A stretch of DNA of 64,000 bases from Patiria miniata. Its lineage: Eukaryota > Echinodermata > Asteroidea > Valvatida > Asterinidae. Positions 42,961-56,719 of the stretch are shown here, in pieces. The notes beneath the pieces are model-generated. The model was not told the DNA's origin. It saw only the letters and a list, made by a program, of their open reading frames with translations, and ran no database searches. Numbering within the stretch: the first letter of the stretch is position 1; each line of letters starts with the position of its first letter. The DNA is taken from contig NW_024037062.1 of assembly GCF_015706575.1 (NCBI RefSeq), positions 5,638,811 to 5,702,810 on the forward strand. The letters run 5' to 3'. The position numbers and the translations under genes are program-made.

Positions 42961-44239
42961 GTATCATGGGTTTCCCGAGTTTTTTGAACACTTGTTTCAT
43001 TTAAATTCAATGGATTGATGACTACTTTTATTTCGTGGGCTCAATATATTAATTCGGAATTCGATGTACAACATAATATACACCAATAATTTCATACACT
43101 GTAATTGGTCTTGTGAAATGTTTGGTTCGGTTATTCATATTCAGTTCGTGCGTAGACATAATATATGTTATGGAATTAGAAGCCAATGATTTAGTATTGC
43201 ATATTAGATTGGCATGAGTTAACCGTTTGTGCATTTATTGTTACTTCATTAAAATAACAAAAAACACCCCTGAGATACCCGCAAAGCACAAAGCGTAATG
43301 CATTTTAAAGGTTTTCCCAAATAACTGTAACACTTGTATCACTTATATTCCATGGATAGATACTTTAATTGCGTTCCTGAACGACGGTTTCGAATTTACA
43401 TGAAAACGTATTGCAGAGTAATTCACGAATGTAGGATTTTTATTCGCGGCCCTGAAAAGACACCTTGCCTCTCACAACATCGCGAAGTACAAATTGTTTA
43501 ATTAGGCTGCTCATTAGTTTTGATATCGCGAAAAAATGTATGCGACGTCTCGAAAGATATTCTAGTCTTGAGTCAAGACTCCACCTGGGACATAAAACAA
43601 CGAAGGTCTTTCAGATCGGCCCGCTGGGGGAACGCATCACTCTCCAGACCTCTGTTGTGTCTCCTTGGAGGGCGGATGTCCACTTTCAGACTCATGCCAT
43701 GTCCTGCACGGTTTCCCATGCAGCCCACATAGACCCATCGCAATCCACATCAGAATCAGACTGCGCATCGCCAAATTCGCCCAACAACGAGATGGAATTC
43801 GAATGGACAAGCTTCACCAGTGACCTGAAAAGAGGCATTGTCTGCATCCCCACAACATTACAATCAACCAAGCATATGCCCGCTTTATCCAGGTTATCTC
43901 AAAAAGCCGCAAAACGTCACATCCCCACAGCTTCAGACCGACCTTTGCTCAATGAAGAACGCCGACAACTTCAGATGGTGTACATAGATACCGGCAATGC
44001 TGATGCCTCCGATACCTCATTCAGGCCCTCCCTGTGCCTTTAGAAACAACAAGCAGTGTAGACTTCGGCAAAGCGCCACTTGGGAAAAGCAATCAAAAAC
44101 AGGTCCATCCAGAATGGAAAACAGCTAAAACTCGTATGGCTTCATCTCCGTCATCCTTCACACCAGTCACCACAAATGTAGTCAATAGCGCAGTTAGAAA
44201 TTTGAATACAGGTAGGGCCACTGGGTACCGCAAGTTATA

Positions 44240-44700
44240 CCCAGAATTCAACAACTTTGGGACACCGGAGCCATCAACTGGAAAATTCCTCACCAGCGTG
44301 ATCAATGACAAACAAATCCGAAGACGGGGAGAACGGCGAAAGTCATTTGAATACCCATGCCTGAGAAAGAGCCGAAAATAGCAGCCAGCTACAGACCGAT
44401 CTTGCTCCTCTCCATCTGATACAAGCTCTTGAGAGAGCGATTCTCAACCGCATCTCTCCAATTGTTGTTGTTTTCTTCCAACCCTGACCAACCAGGAGCG
44501 GCCGCAGCACAGCCGATCAAGTGCTAGCCCTTATCACATAAAGACAACAGCTACCAACGAAAATTGAAAAACCAACTCAGGAGCAACTGACGATAGCTAT
44601 TAACTTTGGCGGGAGGAATGTGCCAGGAACAGCTTCAAGAACAAGGAGCTGATCGCTGACCCCAGTGTTCGACTCCTTGGCATGGACCTCCCTCGCAGTC
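44240..44700 (+). pseudogene. Non-LTR retrotransposon reverse transcriptase N-terminal remnant, copy A
   Basis: In broken frames the plus strand gives an AASYRPI-LLLSI-YKLLERA segment, ILNRISPIV, then SGRSTADQVLALIT, the order of RT motifs 1-3 in Jockey/CR1-type elements. Several stops and frameshifts are present. The paralogue is at 59900-60335. Confidence 0.7.
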
Positions 44701-45284
44701 CTATGAATTAAGTTTAGGCCAGCCAAATGTGGAAACGTTCTCTAGATAATAATTTCACGGCATTTCTGGGTAATAGCTGGCATCCATGCTAGATCAATTC
44801 TTTGAACCATAACAAACAAGATGTGGGTGGATGCCCTCGTTAATTTTGACCATAAATATACTTAATTTGCATACATCAATAATCCCTGCCGTGAAATATA
44901 TCTGTTTCCCACATTCGGGTATATTTTTAATTTTCTACTTTTTGAAAATTTTATTTTGGTGAATCTACTTACACATCTTTACTTCAATAACATTTTCTAA
45001 AGCATATTTGTGACTGAATAAATATAAGAACATAGTAATGATCCAAAATGGCTACTCTAACACCCCAAAGTTTCGCACATTTAACTTGTCTCCAGATATC
45101 TTCAAGTAGTCTTGCCAAACATCAGCATGTGAGCTTTAAATTCACCAATTAAGTTGCTTACTGGCACAGTTATCCTATTAAAACCTTATTGAAAAGCATG
45201 CGAACAATGATAATGTTGTGATAGGAAGCCCTGCAAATAGAAACGGGGAAACGAGGTGTCTGTTAATTGGCCTAATTAGTGAAG

Positions 45285-45449
45285 GGTTGCCTAACGTGGG
45301 AGACTTGAAAAAGTTTAAGGAAATTCCCAAAATTATTGGAAAGTAAATTATTGGAAAGAAAACACACTGACATTGGCATAATTACTGGAAGCATTTTTTT
45401 TTTTGGGGGGGGTCCTTGAACTTATTCAAGTCTCCCATGTTAGGCGACC
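45285..45449. mobile_element. MITE with CCTAACGTGGGAGACTTGAA termini, copy A
   Basis: Left GCCTAACGTGGGAGACTTGA and right TTCAAGTCTCCCATGTTAGG are inverted repeats, 22 of 25 matching, around a T/G-rich core. The same insertion is in copy B at about 61386-61535. Confidence 0.75.
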
Positions 45450-45723
45450 TTTCGCCTAATTTAAGCCCAGTTTACGGACAGCCAGCTCGTATTCCCGTTT
45501 TTGTTTGCTGAGCTAAATGTCATAATGGTATTATTTTTCACGTGATTATTCCATAAAGTTTTAATAGGGCAACTGTGCAAATAAGCAACCTGATAAACGG
45601 AGGGCTGGATAGTGTTTTATCAAATCCCCTGATTGTCTTAAAGCATAGTATCATCGACCCTGATCACAGAATGGCCATTCTTAAGTTTGGCTAGATCAGA
45701 CAAAGGCCCATTGGCGCCATGCC

Positions 45724-45894
45724 GGGTCCAAAACATAAGTTCCGTGACCATTCTCTGGCTAGGATGGTTTGACGATGGATTTGACTTCTATGGACCATTT
45801 ATAAAGAAATTAGCCCCCCGGTCCCTCCCAAAAATCCCGGCATTTTTCGCTAGAGGGCCACATCCAAGATGGCCGCCGGCGCCATCTTGAAAAA
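45724..45894. other. Spacer between the two duplicon copies
   Basis: These 171 bp are not part of either matched copy. They are GC-richer than their surroundings and contain GATGGCCGCCGGCGCCATC, a near-palindrome that repeats the GGCGCCAT word seen at both copy ends. The spacer may mark the recombination joint or be a leftover of the original flank. Confidence 0.5.
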
Positions 45895-46011
45895 TTAACG
45901 CGTTAAATATACATACTAAATGTTTACATAACGTGGGTGCTGACAAAGAACAAACTTTCGGAGAAGTTATTCATCGCTATTTTTCACGTACACTTTCATT
46001 CGACGTTATTA

Positions 46012-46270
46012 CATAACGGAGTCAGATTGGCGTACTGGTACTTCACTTGCCTTCCACCGCTGTGACCCGGGTTCGAATCCCGCCTGGGCCAGTTTGTGGA
46101 TTGGGTTTTCAGTCCCTTCCTGATTCCGTGGATTTTCCTCACAATATTCTGCTGGGGTTTTCCTCTCACCTCTAAAACTGTAATTGCTTCTCATTGTCTT
46201 CTTTCTACCGGTTTCCTCAGGCTTGCGAGCTACGGTGCCAAGAGCACTTTCGAGGAATCCTTGGTTTTAT
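46012..46270 (+). repeat. tRNA-derived SINE, family 3, copy B
   Basis: Paralogous copy of 32455-32710, carried along by the segmental duplication. Confidence 0.75.
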
Positions 46271-47867
46271 TCCCAGAAATAATTGATAATAATTATTCCA
46301 AGAGAGAAACGTATCGGTCTAGTGCCAAAAAGTTTGTTGGTCAATTAATAGGCAACTCAGCCTCGCCAACTTGCCATTTTGCTTCCATGTGGGTCATTCT
46401 ATATACCTTTAGGATCCAAAGGGTATACCTTCTGTATCCCTGTTACGTTGGTACTTTGTATTTTGCCATTCAAGAATCATAAAGGATTTGTTGTATTTGT
46501 TGGGTAGGTATAGTTTGCTATTTATAATCACTCGACTGTGTTAAGACGTGCATTGGGATTATTTAATCATAGATCCGCTCCATTGACGACATTGAGTACA
46601 CAGAGCAAGACAGCATCACTACACTTGCTGGCAATCAATATAACCCGTCGTGGGGCATCGACCGCGTGGATAGTCGCACAGGAACTGATTCATACTACAC
46701 CTACAATGATAATGGTAAGTTCTAGCTAAAAGGCCGCGGAGAGTTCACCCCATTCGGCAAAAGTTTTAATAATTAATTAAAAGGTGACTTTATGTCACAA
46801 TGCACCCTTTTAGCCCCTTTTTCCACGTAATGGTAATATTTGGAAAGATCGCTAAAAGTAGAATAAAAACGTTCACCCAACTATATGTGGCAAACTAATA
46901 GTTTCCGTTTAATTATCGCCCGAAAGAATTTCAGCGTATACCAAATGCTGTCCTCACAAATCGAACGTTGGAGCACTAGTCCTATTCCAGCCGCATATTT
47001 TCCTGATCAGACAGTGGTTCAACCGTGTAAGTCTGAAACGAGCGTGGAATCCATAGACTACGTGTTGTATTTCATGTAGTTATGCTGACGGTTGGGCTCA
47101 AAATCCGAAGGCATTATTTACGGCGGGAAATGCGTATAGGCAAGGCCAAAAAAATACATATAACAGGGTTTTAAACATTTTTACCGTAATACTCGCACTT
47201 ATGGGCATATACATGCACGTGTGCACACAAGCACATCATGCACATTTTAGTCTGCACACAGCTCACACACACACACACGTTACTTGGAATGTGTTGTGTT
47301 TATTATTATTCATAAATTACGCTGTCGCAAAAGCGCATGCGTAACTAGTTCCCGCTGGTCTCAGGTTCGAATTAGAAGCGGGAGCCTCCTAATTCAAAAG
47401 GTGAAATTAATATTATCCTTCTATATACCCGATGATATCCGTAAACATATCCGTAAAATCTTCCGCATCTACCAAATAATGGTTAATCTGACCTCTTCAT
47501 CCTGTTCTATTCAGTCCAAGGTAAATGAGTGAATATCTACGTCGTGGATACCGGAATACAAACTTCTCACACTTCTTTCGGTGGACGAGCTTCGCTGCTC
47601 TTCGGCGCAACAGACAACAACGGGCATGGTACCCACTGCGCTGGGACAGCAGCGGGTAACACATTCGGTCTAGCGCGTCAGGCAAACATCTTCAGTGTAA
47701 AGGTCTGCGACCCATCTTGTTATTTTAGCACAGTTCCAAGTGGTAAGTCTTTTGCAATTGCATTATTCTTTACTTCTGGTGAACTTGTTCCTTTCGTATC
47801 TTCAAAGCATCACACGATCGTTTTCCTTTTGTACATGTTTTGCGTTCATGGTGTAGTTTGCGAGGTC

Positions 47868-48537
47868 TCTTGAGCTGCATGGGTGGGGTAGTAGTGGGCA
47901 TTTGAGGCAGTGATCAATGGTGTGGTCTGCTTCTCTGCGCTCACAGATGTTAGAGCCGGTCTTGTGTAACCCCATCATAGGGCTAGTGTACACTGTAGCT
48001 TTGGATCTACCAGTTTTTGTCCTCAGGCGATTGAGAGTTTCCATTCAATCCCTTTTGCTTCTGCACCAGGAGGGAGGTTTTCAGCAGGAGGTATTTTCAT
48101 GTCAGTTGGAGGAGGGTTGTTTGGACTCTTTCTCTCCAGAGGTTGATTCTTGTTTCTTCCCGGGATGTTGTCAAGGCTTCAACATAACTAAGGAAGCTCC
48201 CCCAGGACTTCAGTTATTAGAGGTTGGCGTCCATAAAGGAGATGGCGTGTTGGTCATCTCAACTCAACTGCTAACTTCCCTTCTGATGTCAGGTGGAGCA
48301 ATACTAGTGAGGAGGTGCATAATGTTGTTGTTGTTGGTTGGTTTGAGGCAACCTTTTATCAAGCGGCAGGTGTTATTCAACACAGTATCGAGCTTCTTGG
48401 CATGAGGTGATCTTTCCCAGACAGGGCACGCCCACTTTGCAGAGGAGTAGTACAGTGCCAGGGTCGGTGATCTTAGTGCGTGTGCTGTAGCTCCCCATTA
48501 GGAGTTATTAGTCAGTTTCCGAAGGATGTTGTAATGA
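47868..48537 (-). pseudogene. Non-LTR retrotransposon reverse transcriptase remnant, copy B
   Basis: Paralogue of 35085-35755, with the same motifs and lesions and only a few base differences. It predates the segmental duplication. Confidence 0.75.
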
Positions 48538-48765
48538 AACCAGAGAATCCTCAAACGCGCCCTTGGCACTGTAGCTTGCAAGCTTGTAGAAACATGTGGA
48601 GAGAAGACAATGAAAGGAAATTACAGTCTTAGAGGTGGAGGGAAAACCCCTAAGAATATTCTGGAGGAAAGCCAAGGAATCAGACAGTGACTAAAACCCA
48701 ATACACAAACACGGGTCACAGCGGTGGAAGGCGAGGAAAAGAACCGCTACTGACTCCCTTCAAGT
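48527..48765 (-). repeat. SINE, family 3, minus strand, copy B
   Basis: Paralogue of 35745-35990 within the second duplicon. Confidence 0.65.
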
Positions 48766-49906
48766 CTGGCCCATCTTTGTGGTCACGTACAGTAATCTCA
48801 GGGGCACTTCATTGACAACACGTCCCTCATGCCCATCGTCTTTTCATTCACGCGCCGTCATGTTGAAAACCAAACGAAGGCTTGGACAGCAAACAGTGCA
48901 TTACGTGTGAGTTCTAAGCAAGTTGGCTGAATGCTGCGTGCCAGCGTGCACTAACGACTTCCGTTATGATATTGAAAAAAAAAACCCATCCCGTTCCACC
49001 GTTTCCCAGCCGACAAACAACTGAGAAAATAACGTTTCGTTAAAGTAAATATGATGAGGACCCACATTTTCGGGTATGGGCAGAATTGAAGACGGTAATT
49101 TGTCGTACTAATGATCGTGTGGCTAGTGCACTGCACTGGAGTCGCCAACGTGACACTATGAACTTTCCCCGATTGTTTTCAGTTGTGCAAAACTTCATGG
49201 TTGATGATCATCAACAGATTTTGTTTAGTGCATCTTCGGTACTATTTCCTTAAAAAAAAGATTGATAGAAAAAGTCCGAAAGCAATTTTTGTCTCAAGTT
49301 TAACACGAAATTCAGAAAAAAATGACGGATATCTGCACAAAATATAGCTAATAAGAAAAAAAGAGAATTGTTGAGTTAGGAGAAAAGAACCCTGCTGGAA
49401 TGTTATTCCCATGAATGTGGTCTGGTAAGCACACCAATTACAATCAATCGAAACCCGATCTACTTAATCAAAACAAGAAACTGTTATACAATGTAGATCC
49501 GCTCTGCGAAACTCTTGCCATTTTTCTACAGGATTTGACGCTGTAAAAAACCACGGTGGCTCAGCCGGTGGAGTCTTGTCCATTTCCCTCTCTGGGTTCT
49601 CCAGTAGCCCCTCCATCAACACTGCAGTGAAAGATTTGTGGAATAATGGCTACCTAGTATCACACGCAGCAGGCAATGACAACGCTGACGCATGCAACAG
49701 AGACCCTCAAAATATTAACGAAGTGAGTAGTTTGGAACACAAACCATTAACCTATTTTTTAATTACGGAACGAATTATAGGACCAGATTGCAAGGCATTA
49801 TTTGATTTTAGAAGGACTTTTTTCTTCGACAATTCGCACAATGATTGACTGGAATGGCGTTTGAGCAATCTTAACCGCTGAAAAGAAAATGTTTAGCCTA
49901 AGTTGA

Positions 49907-50125
<219 letters not shown>

Positions 50126-50272
50126 TGAGAGTAGACACCTGCTGGTTAGCGTTGACTTAGTCAGGGGTTAATGAGTTGAGATTATAACAGTTTTACGTCG
50201 CGAGTGTGCATTTATACACAAGTGAAGGGAAAAATGAAACTGACATTCACCCTGTACCTATGAAAATGATTT

Positions 50273-52217
50273 TTAGGTGTTGGGCTTTAGCCCAAAACCT
50301 ATTGGTTTTGTAAGATTTGTAAGAGCATATTCTCAGGAAATCCTTCTCCAGAACTGTTTGGAGAAATTGAAACATATATGAACTTCATTTGTAAATACAT
50401 GAATGCCCAATCCACCGCAGATGTTTTTTTTTTGGCAATAACGTAATCATGACGCCATCATGGGTCACGTGACGTCGCTCGAAAGTTTAATAAATATAAT
50501 CTTTGAAATTCCATATAAAATCAACCGTGAGAGACCGGAACCTGAAATTTGCAGGAATCGACATGGTAATACATGATCTTCATTTTATCCTGTGCGCGTA
50601 AAATCACGTGACCCTTCCTTCCGGTTGAAACCGGAAGTGCCTGATAATTTAAAAGTGGAAAAAGATATGAACTTGCTTTTAACGATTTTAGTGTCTGCCT
50701 GGATTGACCTTTCAAAAAACAAAATGGGTGACGCCATGAAGTGTTGGAGCGCCCTCTAGCGGCAGGTAAGAAAACGTCAAAAATGCGTTTTCACTTGATG
50801 TCTGTGGCGAAATCACGTGACCCTTTCTTCCGGTCGAAACCGGAAGTGCCTTATTATTTGAAATTGGCAGAAGATGCGAACTTGCTTTCAACGATGTGAG
50901 TGTCTGCCTAGGCAGTACTGTACAAATATATTACAGTTGACATCATCAAATGTTACAGCGCCCTCTAGCGGCAGTTTAAAAAACGTCGAAAACGCATATT
51001 CACTTGATGTATGTGGCGAAATTTGCGGTAATCGCTTCAAAACTAATGTACATAATGACCTTAATGCAGACAAGACCTGTGCGCGAAAAAAATTGATTAC
51101 GTCATCAGACCGGAAGTTTCAATAAAAAGACCTTTAAACCTTAAAAAATTGCTAGAAAATATACCGTGATAGATATTATCAAGATATGGCTGTATACAGC
51201 ACAGTAAATATAGCTCTGGAGGTTTCTGGTAATGATGTCACAATGACGTCATCAAGTATCATATTACAAGCAATCAAAGATTTCTAGATTTAATCTTTGA
51301 AAATGAATAGAAAATCAACTGCCACAGATTTGATTTTGTTCTTTATGGCAATCGATACAATATTGCAGGGTCTTCATTTTTGGTACTAAGTGCAAAATCA
51401 CGTGACCCTTCCTTCCGGTCGAAACCGGAAGTGCCTTATTATTTGAAATTGGCAGAAGATGCGAACTTGCTTTCAACAATGTGAGTGTCTGCCTAGGCAG
51501 TCCTGTACCAACATATTACAGGTGACGTCATCAAATGTTACAGCGCCCTCTAGCGGCAGTTTAAAAAACGTCGAAAACGCATTATCACTTGATGTATGTG
51601 GCGAAATTTGCAGTAATCGCTTCAAACCTAATATACATGATGAACTTAATGCAGAAAAGACCTGTGCGCGAAAAAAATGGATGACGTCATCAGACCGAAA
51701 GTTATAAAGAAAAGACCTTTAAACCTTAAACAATTGCTAAAAAATCAGCCGTGAGCGATATAATCAAGATGTGGCTATATATAGCAGAGTAAATATAGCC
51801 CTGGAGGTTTCTGGCGATGACGTCACAATGATGTCATCAAGTGTCATATTACAAGCAAATAAATATTTCCATATTTAATATTTGAAAACCAATATAAAAT
51901 CAACTGCTACAGATTTGATTTTGTTTTTTATGGCAATCGATAAAATATTGCAGGGTCTTCATTTTTGGTTTTAAGTGCAAAATCACGTGACCCTTCCTTC
52001 CGGTCAAAACCGGAAGTGCCGTATTAACTGAAATTGGCAGAAGATGCGAACTTGAACTGCTTTCAACGATTTGAGTTATCAAATGTTAGAGCGCCCTCTG
52101 GCGTCATGTTGAAAAGTCAAACATGGATTTAAACATGCATATTTTCAGTTGATGTGTGTGACAAAGTTTGCGGTAATCCATGGCCCAATACCGTGTGGTT
52201 GTTCCTACAACCTCTAG
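50273..52217 (+). mobile_element. Helitron/Helentron-like non-autonomous insertion in protease intron 6, copy B
   Basis: Absent from copy A, where TTTTTAGAAATTG is uninterrupted at about 37488. The right end is a hairpin (GGTTGT-TCCT-ACAACC) followed by TCTAG, the CTRR-type end of rolling-circle transposons. The left end has a hairpin TTGGGCT-TT-AGCCCAA. Inside are three copies spaced about 585 bp apart of a block with CTTCCGGTCGAAACCGGAAG, plus GCGCCCTCTAGCGGCA. The exact left edge is ambiguous within a T-run: insertion between two Ts, or a TTAG duplication. Confidence 0.65.
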
Positions 52218-53980
52218 TTAGAAATTGAAATTGACGACGTTGGGCTAAGTTCAGGAGGGGGGATGTCACCCTTTGACGATACGTGACGCGGTTCATAAGT
52301 AGAAATTTGAGTTTTTGTTAAGCGATCGTTTCACGTTCGTTCGCGGAGGTTCGTACAGCAAACTTCATTATTTTTTAATTACAGTTTCATTTGAAGTTAA
52401 CAATTATAATGTTTAGCGTTTTAAACTAAGATCAAAGTGTTTTGCAACTTTACTATATCTTGGCTTCCTTTATTATTTTTTTTAAGGTATAACAGCTTAT
52501 TCAAACACAATGAACCATCTCCCTTGACGTAGATCGGCATTTTTAAAATCAGCACAACAATCCTAGTTATGCTTTGTTTCAACCTTCGAAAAACAATCAT
52601 TATCTAAGTGTTTTACGAATCTAAGCTTATTACTTTTAACAGGTGCTGCCGCGCTTGAGTTTGGTCAAAACTGCAACGCCACACCATCATCGGTCAAGAA
52701 CGCCCTAATAAACAACGCTACACCAGGCGTTGTCTCTGACCCCAACGGAACACCTAACCGTCTACTCTATGTCAAGGTAACTCGAATCAAAAAAGGGCAT
52801 ATCGAAATGATACATAATTTTCGTCTGTTATAGAGTCTGTTCATTCTAAAAGAAAGGTTTGCAGTGTCTATGTGGATTGGAAAAACATTATTAACATATT
52901 TTGTTCATGGTGCAATCGTCCGCTTTTCTTCTCATTATACGACGCAAGTCCCCTTGTCTTCTGTTGTCTTCTGTTGCCTTCTCCCCAAAGCTCGACTTGT
53001 AAAGTTGCAAAAGCACCCGCATAATTCAAACATCAGGCAATTTTATTTGATTCACACATTTTCTCTCTCTCTCTGTTGGTTCTTTTACAGTATTAAGCGG
53101 TGGGTGCATTCAGCTATGCCTGACGTCCGAAGGAAATCAGATATTAACTGAACAGTCATTCCCTTTTTCCGGCCATCCTACTGAATTGTGCTGCATTTAC
53201 TTATAAGGCCATAACCCCAATAGACGGCCTTTTAAAATTCCAATGAAACAATGTGTGTGTTATTTCAAACTCAGTCAAAAACAACCCTTCAAATTGTTCC
53301 CACTTATACGATACACTAACAGAAATTGTTATGCGACTGACAAGTGCAAACGCAGTAAGTTAAAGGATTACAATAGTAAATCCGGAATATTTTTCTTTCC
53401 ATATTTTCCGGAATCTTACCACAATCGGAATTCTGAAAGCGCCTTTGTCTGCATGTTCTGATAAGTGAATGAATTATTCGCACATAAAATTAGCTTTTAC
53501 TCAGCAGTCATTCCATTTTTCAGTTTAAAGATTTGCATAGACTCACAGTAAACGACCACGATAAATGACGATTTCTAACAATAGCAAGTACATCGCCAAG
53601 TAATATGTAAGTTTTCAATGTATTCCCAAATAAATCATGAGCGAATGAGAAAGGTTTCCTTTCCCCCCAAGACAGCACCAATCCCATCTTTTATTTTGTC
53701 TGTCCAGAAAGTGCCGATTATTTTTTTTTGACAGTTCTTGCAAAAAGATGCAAGCATTTCTAACTTCACTTTATGAGTAGTGGCGTAAACCCGTGTCGGC
53801 GAGTGGGGTGTTGGGGTCCTGGGAATGACCATCCCGCCAAAATACGGGGAAATACGAAGGGGGGGGGGGGGAGCTCTGGATACAACGTAACACTAGGGGT
53901 TGTTGTTTATGATACAACTGTACATGCAGTTAGAAAACTTGTGCACTTATGACCCCTTAACTTTACATACTTTGTATTCA

Positions 53981-55455
53981 TTGAGTGGTCGGGCACAACC
54001 CGACCACTCTTTGGATTTGTTGCGATTAATCTTTCTTTTTTTTTTTTTTTCTTCTGCACAGCACGTTTCCGCGGGTTTTGTCCTAAACGGTATATGATAT
54101 GAACTTGTAACTTTAAACATATATTGACCCTCACTCGGAGTGGTGCATATTACACTGACGTCATAATGACGTCATCGGGTGTCAAATTACAAGCGATTTT
54201 CGTTGAAAAAATGACGATCTTCTTTCATCTATAACTCTTTAACAAAATGATCAATTATGCTTCAATCTTGTAAACAGATAGACCATAAATTGATAAACTT
54301 TTTTTGTCCCGTACGTGAACTCACTTGACCTTTACTTCCGGGTCTACCGGAATGTCAAAGTTAGGTGAATTCAAAATGAAGACATTAGCCTGAAATCGAA
54401 ACAAAGCACAATTTCTTCCAAACGGTTTACGGTGTGATCATGAAACCTACTGTGAACTTGTACCATGTTACAAAGATGTTATAACTGTTGTTATGTCATC
54501 ATGACGTCATCAGGTATCAAATTACAAGCGATTTGATTGCACGATTTGACAAAATACTTTGACCTATATCTCTTGAACTAAATGGAGTATCGTGCTCGTT
54601 TTTTTCGTGAGGTTGTAGACGGTGCCTTGAGCAACATTTCTTATTCCCAAAACTGCTTGACCTTTACTTCCGGTGTTACCGGAAGTGCAATAGAAACTGA
54701 ATCTTACTCTAAAACGGAAGCATTTTACTACAGACAAATACATTATGGAAGTGTTAAGTGAGGAATGCCAATCACAAAAACATTATTTTGACGTTATCCA
54801 CGAAAGGGCGCCCTCCAGCGGCACATAGAAAACAGTTTAATCTTTTAAAATGTTAAAACCCTCAATCACATTTTTATGATATATTGCCCCTATATATCCC
54901 GTGAGCAACTGCAAATAAATGTGCAAGGTTTCATAATCATGACGTCATCAGACCGGAAGTTACTGTAGGGAGAATTCAACAACAACCATTTTATTTTTAA
55001 TTTAAATCCATCATTTGATCCCTGTCTCATGACTTTGTTTTTTGCCCCCCCCCCAAAATGACATCTGTTACAATTAATATTGACCTTTTGCTTCCAAATA
55101 CTGTGACATCATCAAACTGGAAATTAGCTGTTATTATTACATACACTTAATTTCCATATTTTCATGCGTTATTTTTACTTAATGATAAACAAGTGTCCTC
55201 CCTTCCCTGTTTGACCGATGACGCCATCAAACCGGAAATAACTTGTACGTGGACCCAACTGTTTACTGAAATTTATCACACCTTAAACGACGCATTCTTT
55301 TTGTGCAAAATAATTGGTACTGGAAATGTTGAAGTTCTTGGTCCTTTTTTTCTGACATAAACATATTCATAACTTAATTGGACAATGTCTAATGAAGTGG
55401 TTGTCTACGTATACCCGACCACTCTGCGTTTGTAACAACAAACGCGAACCTCTAG
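53981..55455 (+). mobile_element. Helitron/Helentron-like non-autonomous insertion 3' of protease copy B
   Basis: The left hairpin GAGTGGTCGGG-CACAA-CCCGACCACTC is perfect (11-bp stem). The right end has hairpin GCGTTTGT-AAC-ACAAACGC then GAACCTCTAG. Subterminal text repeats GACGTCAT and CTTCCGG/CCGGAAG words shared with the 50273 insertion. Copy A lacks it; a flanking 20 bp (TTTGAACTGTCGTTGGGAAG) present in B is also missing from A. Confidence 0.65.
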
Positions 55456-56719
55456 TTTGAACTGTCGTTGGGAAGTCACAACATATATATTCAAATCGGC
55501 ATTTTGGGGTTTCCTCACCACAAACATTGCGGGGATGATCAAGCGGCCCATCCACCCGGTCAAAAAATATGCGGGATTATCCTCCCCTTCCCCCGGGGTG
55601 TACGCCCATGATCGTAAGTATTCTTTTGAGCGTATTTAGGTGAACAACTTCAAATTTGGGGACAACATCACAAATCACGAAAAAGGGTGATGTTGGCCCT
55701 TAAAATAGGTAAACTTCCCTCGAGCTGTGACGTTAGTTTGATTAATATTGACACGAGAAATGCTTTTACCAACTTTGATTACATCTAAATAAAAATAAAA
55801 ATTATGCCAAAAAATTATCTTTTGGACCATAATGTAGAAAACGCCGGTTGTGGTCGTCGCAGTACAACCAAATGAAGTTTTGTTATAGTTTATTGGTCAA
55901 TCAAAATTACTGTTAAAAATGGGGAAATATGCAGAAGCATTATGATATAAAGATGGGTGCAAATTGAAAAAAAAAATTGACTTGAGACTTGACTTGACTT
56001 GCTAAAATTTGACTTGGGACTTGACATGACTTGAAAAAAAAAATGACTTGGTTACAACTCTGTCTTCTATACACATCGATGATTATATCATCGACGTCAT
56101 TGTATTTTCACAAAACTTTCCGAGACCGTGCAATCTTTAAGCCCTTCACTTTGAGTCGGCGTTATATCCCTACAAGCTTCTTAAGATCTCCGAATGTAGT
56201 TTTTTCTTCTTCTCAGTACACATTTATCTGAACTATTATTCTACAAGATACACATTGTGAAGAATGGCAACAGTGAAATAAATGTTCTAAATGATGTAAA
56301 AGCACGACAGGCGCTGTTCATCTATTACGGAAAAAGTTCAGTGGATATTGTTATCGCTTGACACCATTACTATTGGCCAAACCACAAGATGTTTGTATCA
56401 CGGTAATGCATTATTTTTGTGCATCTTTATTTTCCTTAAAAGTTCTTGGAGTCATGCCATAGTGAAAAAGGTAATATGAAACGGGAAGTTCATTACAAAA
56501 AACAACTGTTCATAGGAAATGACCTTTTTTCTATGGAAAATAGCCATCCCATAACTGTACATGGGTTTCCTTTCCGTGACATCGAGCACGTAACATTGAA
56601 GTGACGACTGTGCCTGAATTTGGTTTTGAATTAGACACCGGGTATTGTGGACTGGAGTTTAATACATAAGTTTTGATAAGCACAATAATAAAACAACAGA
56701 AGCAATCGCAGCTGCAACA

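Noticed and set aside
43465..44043. Open frame of 192 aa downstream of the copy A satellite
   Set aside because: Copy B lacks two internal parts of it, no domain is recognised, and it runs into a degraded LINE. I treat it as chance or old transposon sequence.
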